A stretch of 64,000 nucleotides of DNA from Stutzerimonas nosocomialis. Its GTDB lineage: Bacteria; Pseudomonadota; Gammaproteobacteria; Pseudomonadales; Pseudomonadaceae. The notes beneath the pieces were generated by a model. The model ran no database searches, was not told where the DNA came from, and saw nothing but the letters and a program-made list of their open reading frames with translations. The stretch spans positions 62,001 to 126,000 of the forward strand of contig NZ_QLAE01000008.1 of the NCBI RefSeq assembly GCF_005876855.1, read 5' to 3'. The translations under genes were made by a program, and so were the position numbers. Positions 17,116 to 26,609 of the stretch are shown here, in pieces (the first letter of the stretch is position 1; the number at the start of each line of letters is the position of its first letter).

Positions 17116-17221
17116 GGGACGGGCTGCAAAACGACGCTGGAGCGGTTAAGGTTGTCGGCTCGCCGGCGCGGCGTTCTGCCGCGGCGAACGATTCGTCCTT
17201 TCTCTCGTCCACGAGCTGCCG

Positions 17222-17938
17222 ATGTCCCGTTCACAGGAATTTCTCCACGGCTGTCGCGATATCCTGCCGCTGATTCTCGGCGCGATTCCGTTCGGCATCA
17301 TCTTCGGCACCCTGTCGATCGGCGCCGGGCTTTCCAGCTGGCAGGCCATGGGCATGTCCGCGCTGGTGTTCGCCGGCTCTGCCCAGTTCATCGCCGTGAC
17401 CCTGATCACCGGCGGTGCCGGTGCGCTGGTGGTGCTGCTGACCACCTTCGTCGTCAACCTGCGACACGCCCTCTATAGCGCTTCCCTGCAGCCCTTCGTC
17501 CGTCATCTGCCGGTGCGCTGGCGGCTGCCGCTGGCCTTCGTCCTCACCGACGAGGCCTACGCGGTGGTGCAGAAGCGCTATGCCGAGCCGGACAGCGCCG
17601 CGCACAAGCATTGGTACTTTTTCGGGGCGGCGCTGACCATGTACCTGAACTGGCAATTGTCGACCCTGGCCGGCATCGCCTTCGGCCAGGCCGTGCCGAA
17701 CATCGCCGCCTGGGGGCTGGACTTCGCCATGATCGCGACCTTCGTCGGCATCGCGGTGCCGATGATGCGCACCCGGCCGCAGGTCGCCTCGGCCGTGGTC
17801 GCCGGCGCAGTGGCGCTGCTCTGCTGGGAACTGCCTTACAAGCTGGGGCTGGTGGCCGCGGCGCTGGCGGGCATCGTGGTCGGCGTGTGGCTGGAGCGCC
17901 GCGCGGACGCTCACCTGAATCCGCAGGTGGCGCCATGA
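17222..17938 (+). CDS. azlC: AzlC family branched-chain amino acid exporter, large subunit
   Basis: A 238-residue membrane protein with the AzlC pattern: [20 protein letters not shown] near the N-terminus, [13 protein letters not shown], then [14 protein letters not shown] and [10 protein letters not shown]. AzlC with its small partner AzlD (next gene, overlapping by 4 bases) forms the YgaZH-type exporter of branched-chain amino acids and toxic analogues. The pair is clearly one operon. No regulator gene is adjacent. The start ATG 17222 lacks a strong ribosome site, but the first helix follows naturally from it. Confidence 0.9.
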   Translation: MSRSQEFLHGCRDILPLILGAIPFGIIFGTLSIGAGLSSWQAMGMSALVFAGSAQFIAVTLITGGAGALVVLLTTFVVNLRHALYSASLQPFVRHLPVRWRLPLAFVLTDEAYAVVQKRYAEPDSAAHKHWYFFGAALTMYLNWQLSTLAGIAFGQAVPNIAAWGLDFAMIATFVGIAVPMMRTRPQVASAVVAGAVALLCWELPYKLGLVAAALAGIVVGVWLERRADAHLNPQVAP

Positions 17939-18261
17939 ATACCTGGCTGATGATCCTCGGCATGCTGGCCATCACCTTCACGATCCGCTACAGCTTTTTC
18001 GCCTGGCCCAACCTGCGCTTCCCCAAGGTGGTGGAGCAGGGGCTGCATTACGTGCCGGTGGCCGTGCTCACCGCGATCGTGGTGCCGGCCATGCTGATGC
18101 CCAGCGGCGAACTCGAGCTGCACTGGCGCAACGCCTACCTGCTCGCCGGTCTGCTGGCGATTGCCATCGCCGCGCTGACCCGTAATCTGTTGGCGACCAT
18201 CGCGGGGGGCTTGCTGGCGTTCTTCCTGTTGCGCTGGTGGCTGGGCCAGTTGCCGATGTGA
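17935..18261 (+). CDS. azlD: AzlD family branched-chain amino acid exporter, small subunit
   Basis: A 108-residue protein with four hydrophobic segments. It starts [19 protein letters not shown], the usual AzlD opening, and ends in a helix with [14 protein letters not shown]. Its ATG (17935-17937) overlaps the azlC stop codon in an ATGA junction, so the two are translationally coupled. With AzlC it should form an export complex in the inner membrane for branched-chain amino acids. Confidence 0.9.
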   Translation: MNTWLMILGMLAITFTIRYSFFAWPNLRFPKVVEQGLHYVPVAVLTAIVVPAMLMPSGELELHWRNAYLLAGLLAIAIAALTRNLLATIAGGLLAFFLLRWWLGQLPM

Positions 18262-18358
18262 TCCACGGCCCAGTGCGCAGCGTCGGTGATGACCGGATGT
18301 GTCCTGGCGCTGCCCGCCACGCTCCAAACACTGATGTCTTTTCCATGGAACCGGATCG

Positions 18359-20236
18359 ATGACCCGTGAGCATTCGCAGTTCGCCCTGTTCGGCAAGCGG
18401 CGTTTCCTGCTGTTCTTCCTGACCCAGCTGTCGGGCGCCTTCAACGACAACCTGTTCAAGCAGGCGCTGATCCTGGCGATCCTCTACCGGATCGGCGTCC
18501 AGGCCGATACCAGCCTGCTGATCAACCTTTGCGCGCTGCTGTTCATCCTGCCGTTCTTCCTGTTTTCCGCGCTTGGCGGCCAACTGGGCGAAAAGTACGC
18601 CAAGGAGCGGCTGATCCGTGCGATCAAGGCCGGCGAGATCCTGATCATGCTGGCCGGCGGCCTCGGCATCCTGCTGGGCAATCTGCCGCTGCTGCTGGTG
18701 GTGCTGTTCTGCATGGGGACCCAGTCGGCGTTGTTCGGTCCGGTCAAGTATTCGGTGTTGCCCAAGCTGCTCGAAGAACATGAGCTGGTCGGCGGTAACG
18801 CGCTGGTGGAGATGGGCACTTTCCTGGCGATCCTCGCCGGGACCATCACCGCCGGGGTGATGATGGCCAGCGAGTCCTACGCGGCGCTGGTCGCCGGCAG
18901 CGTGGTGCTGGTCGCGGTGTTCGGTTATCTGGCCAGCCGCGGTGTGCCGGCCACGGGCGCCTCGCTGCCGAGCCTGCGACTGGACTGGAACCTGTTTCGC
19001 CAGACCTGGGTGATCTTGCGCATGGGGCTGGGCCAGCGGCCGTCGGTGTCGCGCTCGCTGGTGGGCAACTCCTGGTTCTGGTTCGTCGGGGCGACCTACC
19101 TGACGCAGATCCCGGCCTATTCCAAGGACCTGCTGCATGGCGACGAAACGGTCGTCACGCTGATCCTGACCGTCTTCTCGGTGGGCATCGCGCTAGGCTC
19201 GCTGCTGTGCGAGCGGCTCTCGGGGCACAAGGTGGAAATCGGCCTGGTGCCGTTCGGCTCCATCGGCCTGACCCTGTTCGGCCTGCTGCTGTGGTGGAGT
19301 TCGGGCGACTTCCCGCAGGGTGCCGTGCCGCATGACTGGCTGGCGCTGCTCGGCATCGGCCAGGCCTGGTGGATTCTCGCCGCGGTGCTCGGCATCGGCG
19401 TGTTCGGCGGTTTCTACATCGTGCCGCTCTACGCCCTGATCCAGTCGCGCACCGCCGAACAGGAGCGGGCGCGGGTGATCGCGGCGAACAACATCCTCAA
19501 TGCACTGTTCATGGTGGTGTCGGCGCTGATCGCGATCTTCTTCCTGAGCCTCGTGCAGCTGTCCATCCCGCAGCTGTTCCTGGTGGTGTCGCTGATGAAC
19601 GTGGCGGTAAGCGCTTACATCTTCAGCATCGTGCCGGAATTCGGCATGCGCTTTCTGGTGTGGCTGCTCGGCCACTCGATGTACCGGGTGCGCCAGCAGG
19701 GGCTCGAGGCGATTCCCGAGGAAGGCCCGGTGGTGCTGGTCTGCAACCACGTCTCCTACGTCGATGCGCTGCTGATCGCCGGGGCCGTGCGGCGGCCGGT
19801 GCGGTTCGTCATGTACTACAAGATCTTCCGCATCCCGGTGCTGAACTTCATCTTCCGCACCGCGGGCGCGGTGCCCATTGCCGCGCGTCACGAGGACGAG
19901 GCGATCTACACCCAGGCGTTGGAGCGCATCGGCCGTTACCTGCGCGACGGCGAGGTGGTATGCATCTTCCCCGAGGGCAAGCTCACCGCCGACGGCGAGA
20001 TCAACGAGTTCAAGGCCGGGGTGGAACGCATCCTCGACGAGAACCCGGTGCCGGTGGTGCCGATGGCGCTGCGTGGGCTCTGGGGGAGCTTCTTCAGTCG
20101 CGACCCGGCCAAGGGGTTCTTCCGCCGCGTGTGGTCCAGGATCGACCTGATCGCCAGCGCTCCGATCGCCGCGGCTGATGCCAGTCGCCAGCACTTGCAG
20201 GTGCAGGTCAGCCTGCTGCGCGGCGACCGGCGCTGA
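18359..20236 (+). CDS. MFS transporter-acyltransferase fusion (LplT-PlsC type)
   Basis: A 625-residue protein. The first roughly 420 residues form an MFS-type transporter like lysophospholipid flippase LplT (opening FLTQLSGAFNDNLFKQALI, then QSALFGPVKYSVLP). The C-terminal part is a PlsC-like acyltransferase with NHVSYVDAL (NHx4D) and FPEGKLT motifs. In E. coli, LplT imports lysophosphatidylethanolamine and Aas re-acylates it. Here the two steps are joined in one chain, but without the acyl-ACP synthetase domain of Aas, so the acyl donor must come ready activated. Inference: inner-membrane lysophospholipid recycling. The start ATG 18359 follows azlD by about 100 bases. A hairpin terminator follows the gene. 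Confidence 0.85.
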   Translation: MTREHSQFALFGKRRFLLFFLTQLSGAFNDNLFKQALILAILYRIGVQADTSLLINLCALLFILPFFLFSALGGQLGEKYAKERLIRAIKAGEILIMLAGGLGILLGNLPLLLVVLFCMGTQSALFGPVKYSVLPKLLEEHELVGGNALVEMGTFLAILAGTITAGVMMASESYAALVAGSVVLVAVFGYLASRGVPATGASLPSLRLDWNLFRQTWVILRMGLGQRPSVSRSLVGNSWFWFVGATYLTQIPAYSKDLLHGDETVVTLILTVFSVGIALGSLLCERLSGHKVEIGLVPFGSIGLTLFGLLLWWSSGDFPQGAVPHDWLALLGIGQAWWILAAVLGIGVFGGFYIVPLYALIQSRTAEQERARVIAANNILNALFMVVSALIAIFFLSLVQLSIPQLFLVVSLMNVAVSAYIFSIVPEFGMRFLVWLLGHSMYRVRQQGLEAIPEEGPVVLVCNHVSYVDALLIAGAVRRPVRFVMYYKIFRIPVLNFIFRTAGAVPIAARHEDEAIYTQALERIGRYLRDGEVVCIFPEGKLTADGEINEFKAGVERILDENPVPVVPMALRGLWGSFFSRDPAKGFFRRVWSRIDLIASAPIAAADASRQHLQVQVSLLRGDRR

Positions 20237-20299
20237 GCCGGACGCCGCGGTGACGCATCCGGGCTGGTGCGCTGCAGCGGCCCGGGCGCCGTCATCGTC

Positions 20300-20346
20300 C
20301 CCCTGCGCGGCCTCGCCGGCCAGGCGCAGGGGCTTGGGGTCTTTTT
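20300..20346 (+). terminator. Terminator after the MFS-acyltransferase gene
   Basis: A 9-bp stem, CCCCTGCGC (20300-20308) with GCGCAGGGG (20324-20332), has a further GC-rich pairing inside the loop. It is followed by GGGGTCTTTTT, whose T-run ends at 20346. It lies 64 bases after the stop codon. Confidence 0.7.
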
Positions 20347-20657
20347 CATTCTTGTCGGGCGCTGCGTTCGCTGGCGCCTGGGCAGAGCCTGTCCCTGAGC
20401 GGCCCAGGCATGGGCCCCACGGCTTCATCGCTTCCTTTCGCAGGGCGTTGCGGCATCGGCCTGCGGCGGGGTGGCGCAGGGGCGGATTACGCCTGGCCAC
20501 TACGCCTGCAAAAAAGCGCGGAGGGAGGTTTGGCGAGGCGTTTTCGCGGCGCAGGCTGCCGGGTGCGCCGGGCGTATCGGCCCGGCGCCTCTCCCGGTCG
20601 CCGTGGAGCGGTCCACGGCCCGATGCTCGACAACAACGACACGTTGGAGCTCACCCG
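20347..20657 (+). promoter_or_regulatory. Upstream region and leader of amyP
   Basis: About 310 bases upstream of the amylase carry its promoter, which I cannot place with confidence. Two inverted repeats are visible. One is GCCTGGGC/GCCCAGGC (20376-20383, 20402-20409). The other is CCGTGGA-GCGG-TCCACGG (20601-20618), which would form a hairpin about 40 bases before the start codon. AGGGAGGTTT at 20522-20531 is a weak MalT-box-like sequence. The ribosome site TTGGAG is at 20644-20649. A short A-rich CAACAACGA sits just before it at 20631-20639. Confidence 0.4.
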
Positions 20658-22322
20658 ATGAAAACACTGCTTCCCTGCCGCCTGGCCCTGGCGGCGTCAT
20701 CCCTGCTGTTCAGCGTGGCCATCGCCCATGCCGCGGACCTCACCGGCAAGAGCCCGGCGGGCGTGCGTTACCACGGCGGCGACGAGATCATCCTCCAGGG
20801 GTTCCACTGGAACGTGGTCCGCGAGGCCCCGAACGACTGGTACAACCGGCTGCGCGAGATGGCGCCGACCATCGCCGCCGACGGCTTCAGCGCGATCTGG
20901 ATGCCGGTGCCCTGGCGTGACTTTTCAAGCTGGAGCGAGGGCCGCAATTCCGGCGGAGGGGAAGGCTACTTCTGGCACGACTTCAACAAGAACGGTCGCT
21001 ACGGCACCGATGCGCAGCTCAGGCAGGCGTCCGGCGCGCTGACCGGCGCCGGCGTCAAGGTGCTCTACGATGCGGTGCCCAACCACATGAACCGCGGCTA
21101 TCCGAACAAGGAGATCAACCTGCCGGCGGGCCAGGGCTTCTGGCGCAACGATTGCGCCGACTTCGGCAACTACGCCAACGACTGCGACGACGGCGACCGC
21201 TTCATCGGCGGCGAGTCGGACCTCAACACCGGACACCCGCAGATCTACGCGATGTTCCGCGACGAGTTTTCCAACCTGCGGAGCCAGTACTCGGCCGGTG
21301 GCTTTCGGTTCGATTTCGTGCGGGGCTACGCCGCCGAGCGGGTCGACAGCTGGATGACCGACAGCCACGACAACGCCTTCTGCGTCGGCGAGCTGTGGAA
21401 GGCGCCGTCCGAGTACCCGAGTTGGGACTGGCGCAACACCGCCAGCTGGCAGGAGGTGATCAAGGACTGGTCCGATCGCGCCAAGTGCCCGGTGTTCGAC
21501 TTCGCCCTCAAGGAGCGCATGCAGAACGGCTCCATCGCCGACTGGCGCAACGGCCTGAACGGCAACCCGAACCCGCGCTGGCGCGAAGTGGCAGTGACCT
21601 TCGTCGACAACCATGACACCGGCTACTCCCCCGGCCAGAACGGCGGACAGCACCACTGGCCGCTGAACGACAGCCTGGTCCGCCAGGCCTACGCCTACAT
21701 CCTCTCGAGCCCGGGCACGCCGGTGGTGTACTGGTCGCACATGTACGACTGGGGGCACGCTCCGCTGATCCGCCAGCTGATCCAGATCCGCCGCGCGGCC
21801 GGCATCCGCGCCGATTCGGCGATCCAGTTCCACACGAGCTACTCGGGCCTGGTGGCGACGGTGAGCGGTGCCAGCCAGACGCTGGTCATCGCGCTGAACT
21901 CCAACCTGGCCAATCCGGGTCAGGTGGCCGGCGGCAGCTTCAACCAGGCGCTGACCCAGGACGGCGGCCAGCTGCGCATCTGGACCACGGGCAGCACGGG
22001 CGGCGGCGACGGCGGGACCGGCATGCAGGTCGGCGTCAACTTCCGTTGCGACAACGGGACCACCCAGCCGGGTGACAGCGTGTACGCCGTCGGCAACCTG
22101 GCGCAGCTCGGCAACTGGAGCCCGGCGGGCGCGGTGCGCCTGACCGATGTCAGCGCCTATCCGACCTGGCGGGGCACCATCAGCCTGCCGGCCGGGCAGG
22201 CCGTGGAATGGAAGTGCATCGTGCGCAGCGAGGCCGAGCCGAGCCAGGTGAGGCGCTGGCAGCCGGGTAGCAACACCACTTTCACCAGCGCGGCGGGCGT
22301 GACCACCGTGGGTCGCCTGTAA
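20658..22322 (+). CDS. amyP: Secreted maltotetraose-forming exo-amylase (G4-amylase) with CBM20
   Basis: A 554-residue precursor of glucan 1,4-alpha-maltotetraohydrolase, which cuts maltotetraose from the non-reducing ends of starch outside the cell. A signal peptide of about 25-26 residues ends in AIAHAA. The GH13 barrel has Asp219 (FRFDFVRGY), Glu245 (CVGELWK) and Asp320 (DNHDTGYSPG). Counting from Asp27, these are D193, E219 and D294, exactly the numbering of the P. stutzeri enzyme. A Gly-rich linker (GSTGGGDGGTG) leads to a C-terminal CBM20 starch-binding domain with NLAQLGNWSP and EWKC. The near-identity to the P. stutzeri protein makes the assignment firm, while many substitutions suggest a related species or a diverged strain. 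ATG 20658 has TTGGAG upstream. The longer open frame is not protein-like. Confidence 0.97.
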   Translation: MKTLLPCRLALAASSLLFSVAIAHAADLTGKSPAGVRYHGGDEIILQGFHWNVVREAPNDWYNRLREMAPTIAADGFSAIWMPVPWRDFSSWSEGRNSGGGEGYFWHDFNKNGRYGTDAQLRQASGALTGAGVKVLYDAVPNHMNRGYPNKEINLPAGQGFWRNDCADFGNYANDCDDGDRFIGGESDLNTGHPQIYAMFRDEFSNLRSQYSAGGFRFDFVRGYAAERVDSWMTDSHDNAFCVGELWKAPSEYPSWDWRNTASWQEVIKDWSDRAKCPVFDFALKERMQNGSIADWRNGLNGNPNPRWREVAVTFVDNHDTGYSPGQNGGQHHWPLNDSLVRQAYAYILSSPGTPVVYWSHMYDWGHAPLIRQLIQIRRAAGIRADSAIQFHTSYSGLVATVSGASQTLVIALNSNLANPGQVAGGSFNQALTQDGGQLRIWTTGSTGGGDGGTGMQVGVNFRCDNGTTQPGDSVYAVGNLAQLGNWSPAGAVRLTDVSAYPTWRGTISLPAGQAVEWKCIVRSEAEPSQVRRWQPGSNTTFTSAAGVTTVGRL

Positions 22323-22581
22323 CCGCTGAATCAACCGTGCCGGGTCCGTTCGGGCAGCTGCCGGGACCCGGCCGCCTTCGACCGAGGCGGTCTGTCCGCT
22401 GTGGCATCGCGCGGCCGTTGGCCTTCGGCAAATACCGCCATCGACCACTACGCTCAAGGTATCGCCAGCCCAGGGGCAGCGGCTGACCATCGAGTCGCGC
22501 CGTGACCTTCGGATCGGCCGGGACCGCCATTACCGCCAGCGTGAAACAAAGCGTCAGGATCGAGGGACTAAGGGGCTGCAT
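22282..22581 (-). CDS. Possible small secreted protein, antisense to the amyP end
   Basis: A 99-residue open frame beginning MQPLSPSILTLCFTLAVMAV, a plausible signal peptide. LDGQPLPLGWRYLERSGRW follows, which reads like real protein. AGGA lies 10-13 bases before ATG 22579-22581. The second half (many Arg, Pro and Gly) is less convincing, and an open second frame suggests either a frameshift or chance. The last 41 bases overlap the 3' end of amyP on the other strand. I recognise no family. It could be a genuine orphan, a decayed gene or noise. Confidence 0.35.
   Translation of the reverse strand: MQPLSPSILTLCFTLAVMAVPADPKVTARLDGQPLPLGWRYLERSGRWRYLPKANGRAMPQRTDRLGRRRPGPGSCPNGPGTVDSAVTGDPRWSRPPRW
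22339..22372 (+). terminator. Hairpin after amyP
   Basis: A 9-bp stem, GCCGGGTCC (22339-22347) with GGACCCGGC (22364-22372), begins 17 bases after the amyP stop, with extra pairing in the loop. There is no clear T-run, so it may act as an mRNA-stabilising structure and not as an efficient terminator. Confidence 0.5.
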
Positions 22582-22611
22582 GGGCTCACATCCTGCTTCG
22601 TATGAGTGGAA

Positions 22612-22703
22612 CGAGCCCATTCATCCGGGGCTCGCCGAGCCATGTGCAGGCGTAAGACCGATAGGTCCGTGCGCTGTGCCCGGCGAGCCCGAAGGGGCTT
22701 TCT
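22612..22703 (+). promoter_or_regulatory. Attenuator-like set of competing hairpins upstream of malE
   Basis: Four segments can pair in alternative ways. Segment 1 is CGAGCCC (22612-22618), segment 2 GGGCTCGCCG (22628-22637), segment 3 CGGCGAGCCC (22681-22690) and segment 4 GGGCT (22695-22699). Pairing 1:2 is 7 bp and 2:3 is 10 bp. Pairing 3:4 is a short AGCCC-GAAG-GGGCT hairpin followed by TTCT, like a small terminator. The arrangement 1:2, 2:3, 3:4 is that of a transcription attenuator. What ligand or event would switch it is unknown, and it may be coincidental. Confidence 0.4.
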
Positions 22704-22737
22704 ACGCCCCCGCTTCTACGCCCCTCGAGCGCGTTTC

Positions 22738-22776
22738 AGGGAGGATGTCTCGGCCCGCTGGCTGGCCGAGTATGAG
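22738..22776 (+). promoter_or_regulatory. Candidate MalT box and promoter of malE
   Basis: AGGGAGGATG (22738-22747) matches 8 of 10 positions of the enterobacterial MalT box (GGGGAKGAGG), with the core GGAGGA intact. Possible -10 hexamers follow as GAGTAT (22768-22773) or TATGAG (22771-22776). This places the box near -37 to -40 from the predicted start, where MalT normally binds its proximal site. A second core in the other orientation lies at 22621-22626. Confidence 0.5.
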
Positions 22777-22818
22777 TCGACTGCAAGACCGCGCTGCGGC
22801 ACGCAGCACGTGTGGATC

Positions 22819-22830
22819 AACAATAAGAAG
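22819..22830 (+). promoter_or_regulatory. A-rich Crc/Hfq-type motif before malE
   Basis: AACAATAAGAAG is a run of four AAN triplets, matching the AAnAAnAA motif bound by Hfq with Crc in pseudomonads. It ends four bases before the GAGGA ribosome site (22835-22839) of malE. By analogy it should allow translational repression of maltose uptake when preferred carbon sources are present. Confidence 0.5.
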
Positions 22831-22847
22831 CCACGAGGACGTTACCC

Positions 22848-24031
<1,184 letters not shown>

Positions 24032-24035
<4 letters not shown>

Positions 24036-25660
24036 AACCCTCGGCCGGGCCCTCGGGGTCGCCGGCCGCGCGCCATGAGGCCGAGACCAGGATGCCTGCC
24101 GCGAACCCTCCAGCCGAGCTGCCGACCGCCGCCATGTCGAAAACGCTGTCGTTTCCCCGCATGCCCACCGCCTTGCGCTGGGGGATCTGGTCGCTCTGCA
24201 ATGCCTTTGCCCTGTATCTGGTGATCGCGCTCTATGCCCAGGGCCAGACCGCGTTCGCCCTGCTCGGGCTGGTGGTCTGCGCGATCGCCAGCTTCGTCTT
24301 CATCAGCCGCCGCGCCTATGCGCACCGCTACATCTTCCCCTCGATGGCCGGGATGCTGATCTTCGTGATCTTCCCGCTGCTGTACACCGTGGGAATCGGT
24401 TTCACCAACTTCAGTGGCACCAACCTCCTCAGCTTCGAGCAGGTCCAGCGCTATCACCTGCGCCAGACCTATCTGGCCGGTGAGCGCTACGGCTTCAGCC
24501 TGCACCGGGACGCCGAGGGGCAGCTGCGCATGCGCGTCGACAAGGGTGCGCAAGGCGTGTGGGTGTCGGCGCCGCTCGACGGCGAGCCGCTGGAAGCCGA
24601 GCCGCTGGGCATGGCGCCCCTCGCCGAGGCCGGCGATATCGGCGAGGCATTGCCGCTGCGCGAGGTGATCCAGCGCCGTGGCGAGCTGGAGCAATGGGTG
24701 ATGCGCAGCCGCCAGGGTGAGTTGCTGCGCCTGTTCGGCCTGCGCGAGGTCGCCGCCGTCCAGCCCCTGTATCGCCTGCAGGACGACGGCTCGCTGCTCG
24801 ACAACCAGACCGGCGAACGCCTCACCGCCGATCACGACATCGGCTACTACGTCGACAGCCAGGGCCAGCGGGTGTCGCCGGGCTTCACGGTCTATGCCGG
24901 CTGGAGCAACTTCGCCCGGGTACTCACCGATCCGCAGATTCGCGGCCCCTTCGTGCAGATATTCATCTGGACGGTCTGTTTCGCCGCGCTGACGGTGCTC
25001 TTCACCCTGACGGTGGGGCTGGTGCTGGCCAGCCTGCTGCAGTGGGAGATGGTCCGGGGCAAGGCCTTCTATCGCGTCATGCTGATCCTGCCCTACGCCG
25101 TGCCGGGCTTCATTTCCATCCTGGTGTTCAAGGGGCTGTTCAACCAGAACTTCGGCGAGATCAACCTGATGCTCGACGCCCTGTTCGGCATCCGGCCGGA
25201 CTGGTTCAGCAACCCGACGCTGGCGCGCAGCATGATCCTGATCGTCAACACCTGGTTGGGCTATCCCTACATGCTGCTGCTGTGCATGGGCCTGCTGCAG
25301 GCGATCCCCCGGGACCTCTACGAGGCTTCGGCGATGGACGGCGCGACGCCGCTGGACAACCTGCTGAAGATCACCCTGCCGCTGCTGATCAAGCCGCTGG
25401 CACCGCTGTTGATCGCCACCTTCGCCTTCAACTTCAACAACTTCGTGCTGATCACGTTGCTCACCCGCGGCGGGCCGGACATCCTCGGCACCACCACGCC
25501 GGCGGGCACCACCGACCTGCTGGTCAGCTACACCTATCGCATCGCCTTCCAGGATTCGGGGCAGAACTTCGCCCTGGCCGCCGCCATCGCCACGCTGATC
25601 TTCATCGTCGTCGGCGCCATGGCCTGGCTGAACCTGAAGCTTTCCAAGGTCAAGGTCTGA
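24032..25660 (+). CDS. malF: Maltodextrin ABC transporter permease MalF
   Basis: A 542-residue inner-membrane permease (a little longer than the 514 of E. coli). It includes the large periplasmic P2 loop between the early and later helices (from about [18 protein letters not shown] to [12 protein letters not shown]) that contacts MalE. The EAA loop that docks on the ATPase reads [21 protein letters not shown]. The frame can open at GTG 24032, overlapping the malE stop, or at ATG 24092 or ATG 24134. None has a strong ribosome site, so the first 20-35 residues are uncertain. It forms the MalFGK2 importer with malG and malK. Confidence 0.92.
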
Positions 25661-25671
25661 GGAATACGCAC

Positions 25672-26562
25672 ATGGCCATGGTCCAACCCCGATCCGTCAG
25701 ATACCGCCTCTGGCTGACCCACGCCGCGCTGCTCGGCTTCATCGCGCTGATCGTCTTCCCGCTGCTGATGGTGGTATCGATCAGCTTCCGGGAAGGCAAC
25801 TTCGCCACCGGCAGCCTGTTTCCGGAAAACCCGACGCTGGAGCACTGGTCGCTGGCGCTGGGCATCCCCTACGTGCACGCGGACGGCCAGGTCAGCAACC
25901 CGCCGTTTCCGGTGCTCACCTGGCTGTGGAACTCGGTGAAGATCGCGCTGATCAGCTCGGCGCTGATCCTGATGCTCTCGACCACCAGCGCCTATGCCTT
26001 CGCCCGCATGCGCTTCGCCGGCAAGGGCCCGATCCTCAAGGGCATGCTGATCTTCCAGATGTTCCCGCCGGTGCTCTCGCTGGTGGCGATCTACGCGCTG
26101 TTCGACCAGCTGGGCAAGCACGTCGGCTGGCTCGGGGTGAACACCCACGGCGCGGTCATCGTCGCCTCCCTTGGCGGCATGGCGCTGCATATCTGGACGA
26201 TCAAGGGCTATTTCGAAAGCATCGATGCCTCGCTGGAAGAGGCTGCCATCGTCGACGGCGCGACGACCTGGCAGGCGTTCTTCCACATCCTCCTGCCGAT
26301 GAGCGTGCCGATCCTGGCGGTGGTGTTCATCCTCGCCTTCATCACCAGCATCACCGAGTACCCGATCGCCTCGGTGCTGCTGATGGACGTCGACAAGCTG
26401 ACCCTGTCGGTCGGTGCGCAGCAGTACCTGTACGACCAGAACTACCTGTGGGGCGACTTCGCGGCGGCGGCGGTGCTGTCGGGGCTGCCGATCACCCTGG
26501 TGTTCCTGTATTGCCAGAAGTGGATCGTCGGCGGCCTGACCGCCGGGGGCGTGAAGGGCTGA
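25672..26562 (+). CDS. malG: Maltodextrin ABC transporter permease MalG
   Basis: A 296-residue permease, the exact length of E. coli MalG. It has six hydrophobic segments and the EAA loop [21 protein letters not shown]. The C-terminus ends [10 protein letters not shown], like the E. coli protein, whose tail reaches into the MalF cavity. ATG 25672 follows GAGGA by 9 bases, and the gene is 11 bases after malF. MalG pairs with MalF as the membrane core of the importer. Confidence 0.95.
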   Translation: MAMVQPRSVRYRLWLTHAALLGFIALIVFPLLMVVSISFREGNFATGSLFPENPTLEHWSLALGIPYVHADGQVSNPPFPVLTWLWNSVKIALISSALILMLSTTSAYAFARMRFAGKGPILKGMLIFQMFPPVLSLVAIYALFDQLGKHVGWLGVNTHGAVIVASLGGMALHIWTIKGYFESIDASLEEAAIVDGATTWQAFFHILLPMSVPILAVVFILAFITSITEYPIASVLLMDVDKLTLSVGAQQYLYDQNYLWGDFAAAAVLSGLPITLVFLYCQKWIVGGLTAGGVKG

Positions 26563-26587
26563 GCCCGACCAGGCGTTGCATCACGAC

Positions 26588-26596
26588 AACAAGAAG
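26588..26596 (+). promoter_or_regulatory. A-rich Crc/Hfq-type motif before malT
   Basis: AACAAGAAG matches the AAnAAnAA motif. It lies two bases before the GGGAG ribosome site of malT (26599-26603). Together with the motifs at malE and malK, it suggests catabolite control at several points of the pathway. Confidence 0.4.
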
Positions 26597-26609
26597 ACGG
26601 GAGACGTCC

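Noticed and set aside
20293-20302. GGGGACGATG on the minus strand as a MalT box for amyP
   Set aside because: It points away from amyP, has a wrong base in the core, and is part of the terminator stem of the preceding gene.
20463-20509. GGCGGATTACGCC-like sequence as an integron attachment site or REP element
   Set aside because: Only one copy and no second core or inverted partner of the right spacing; not supported.
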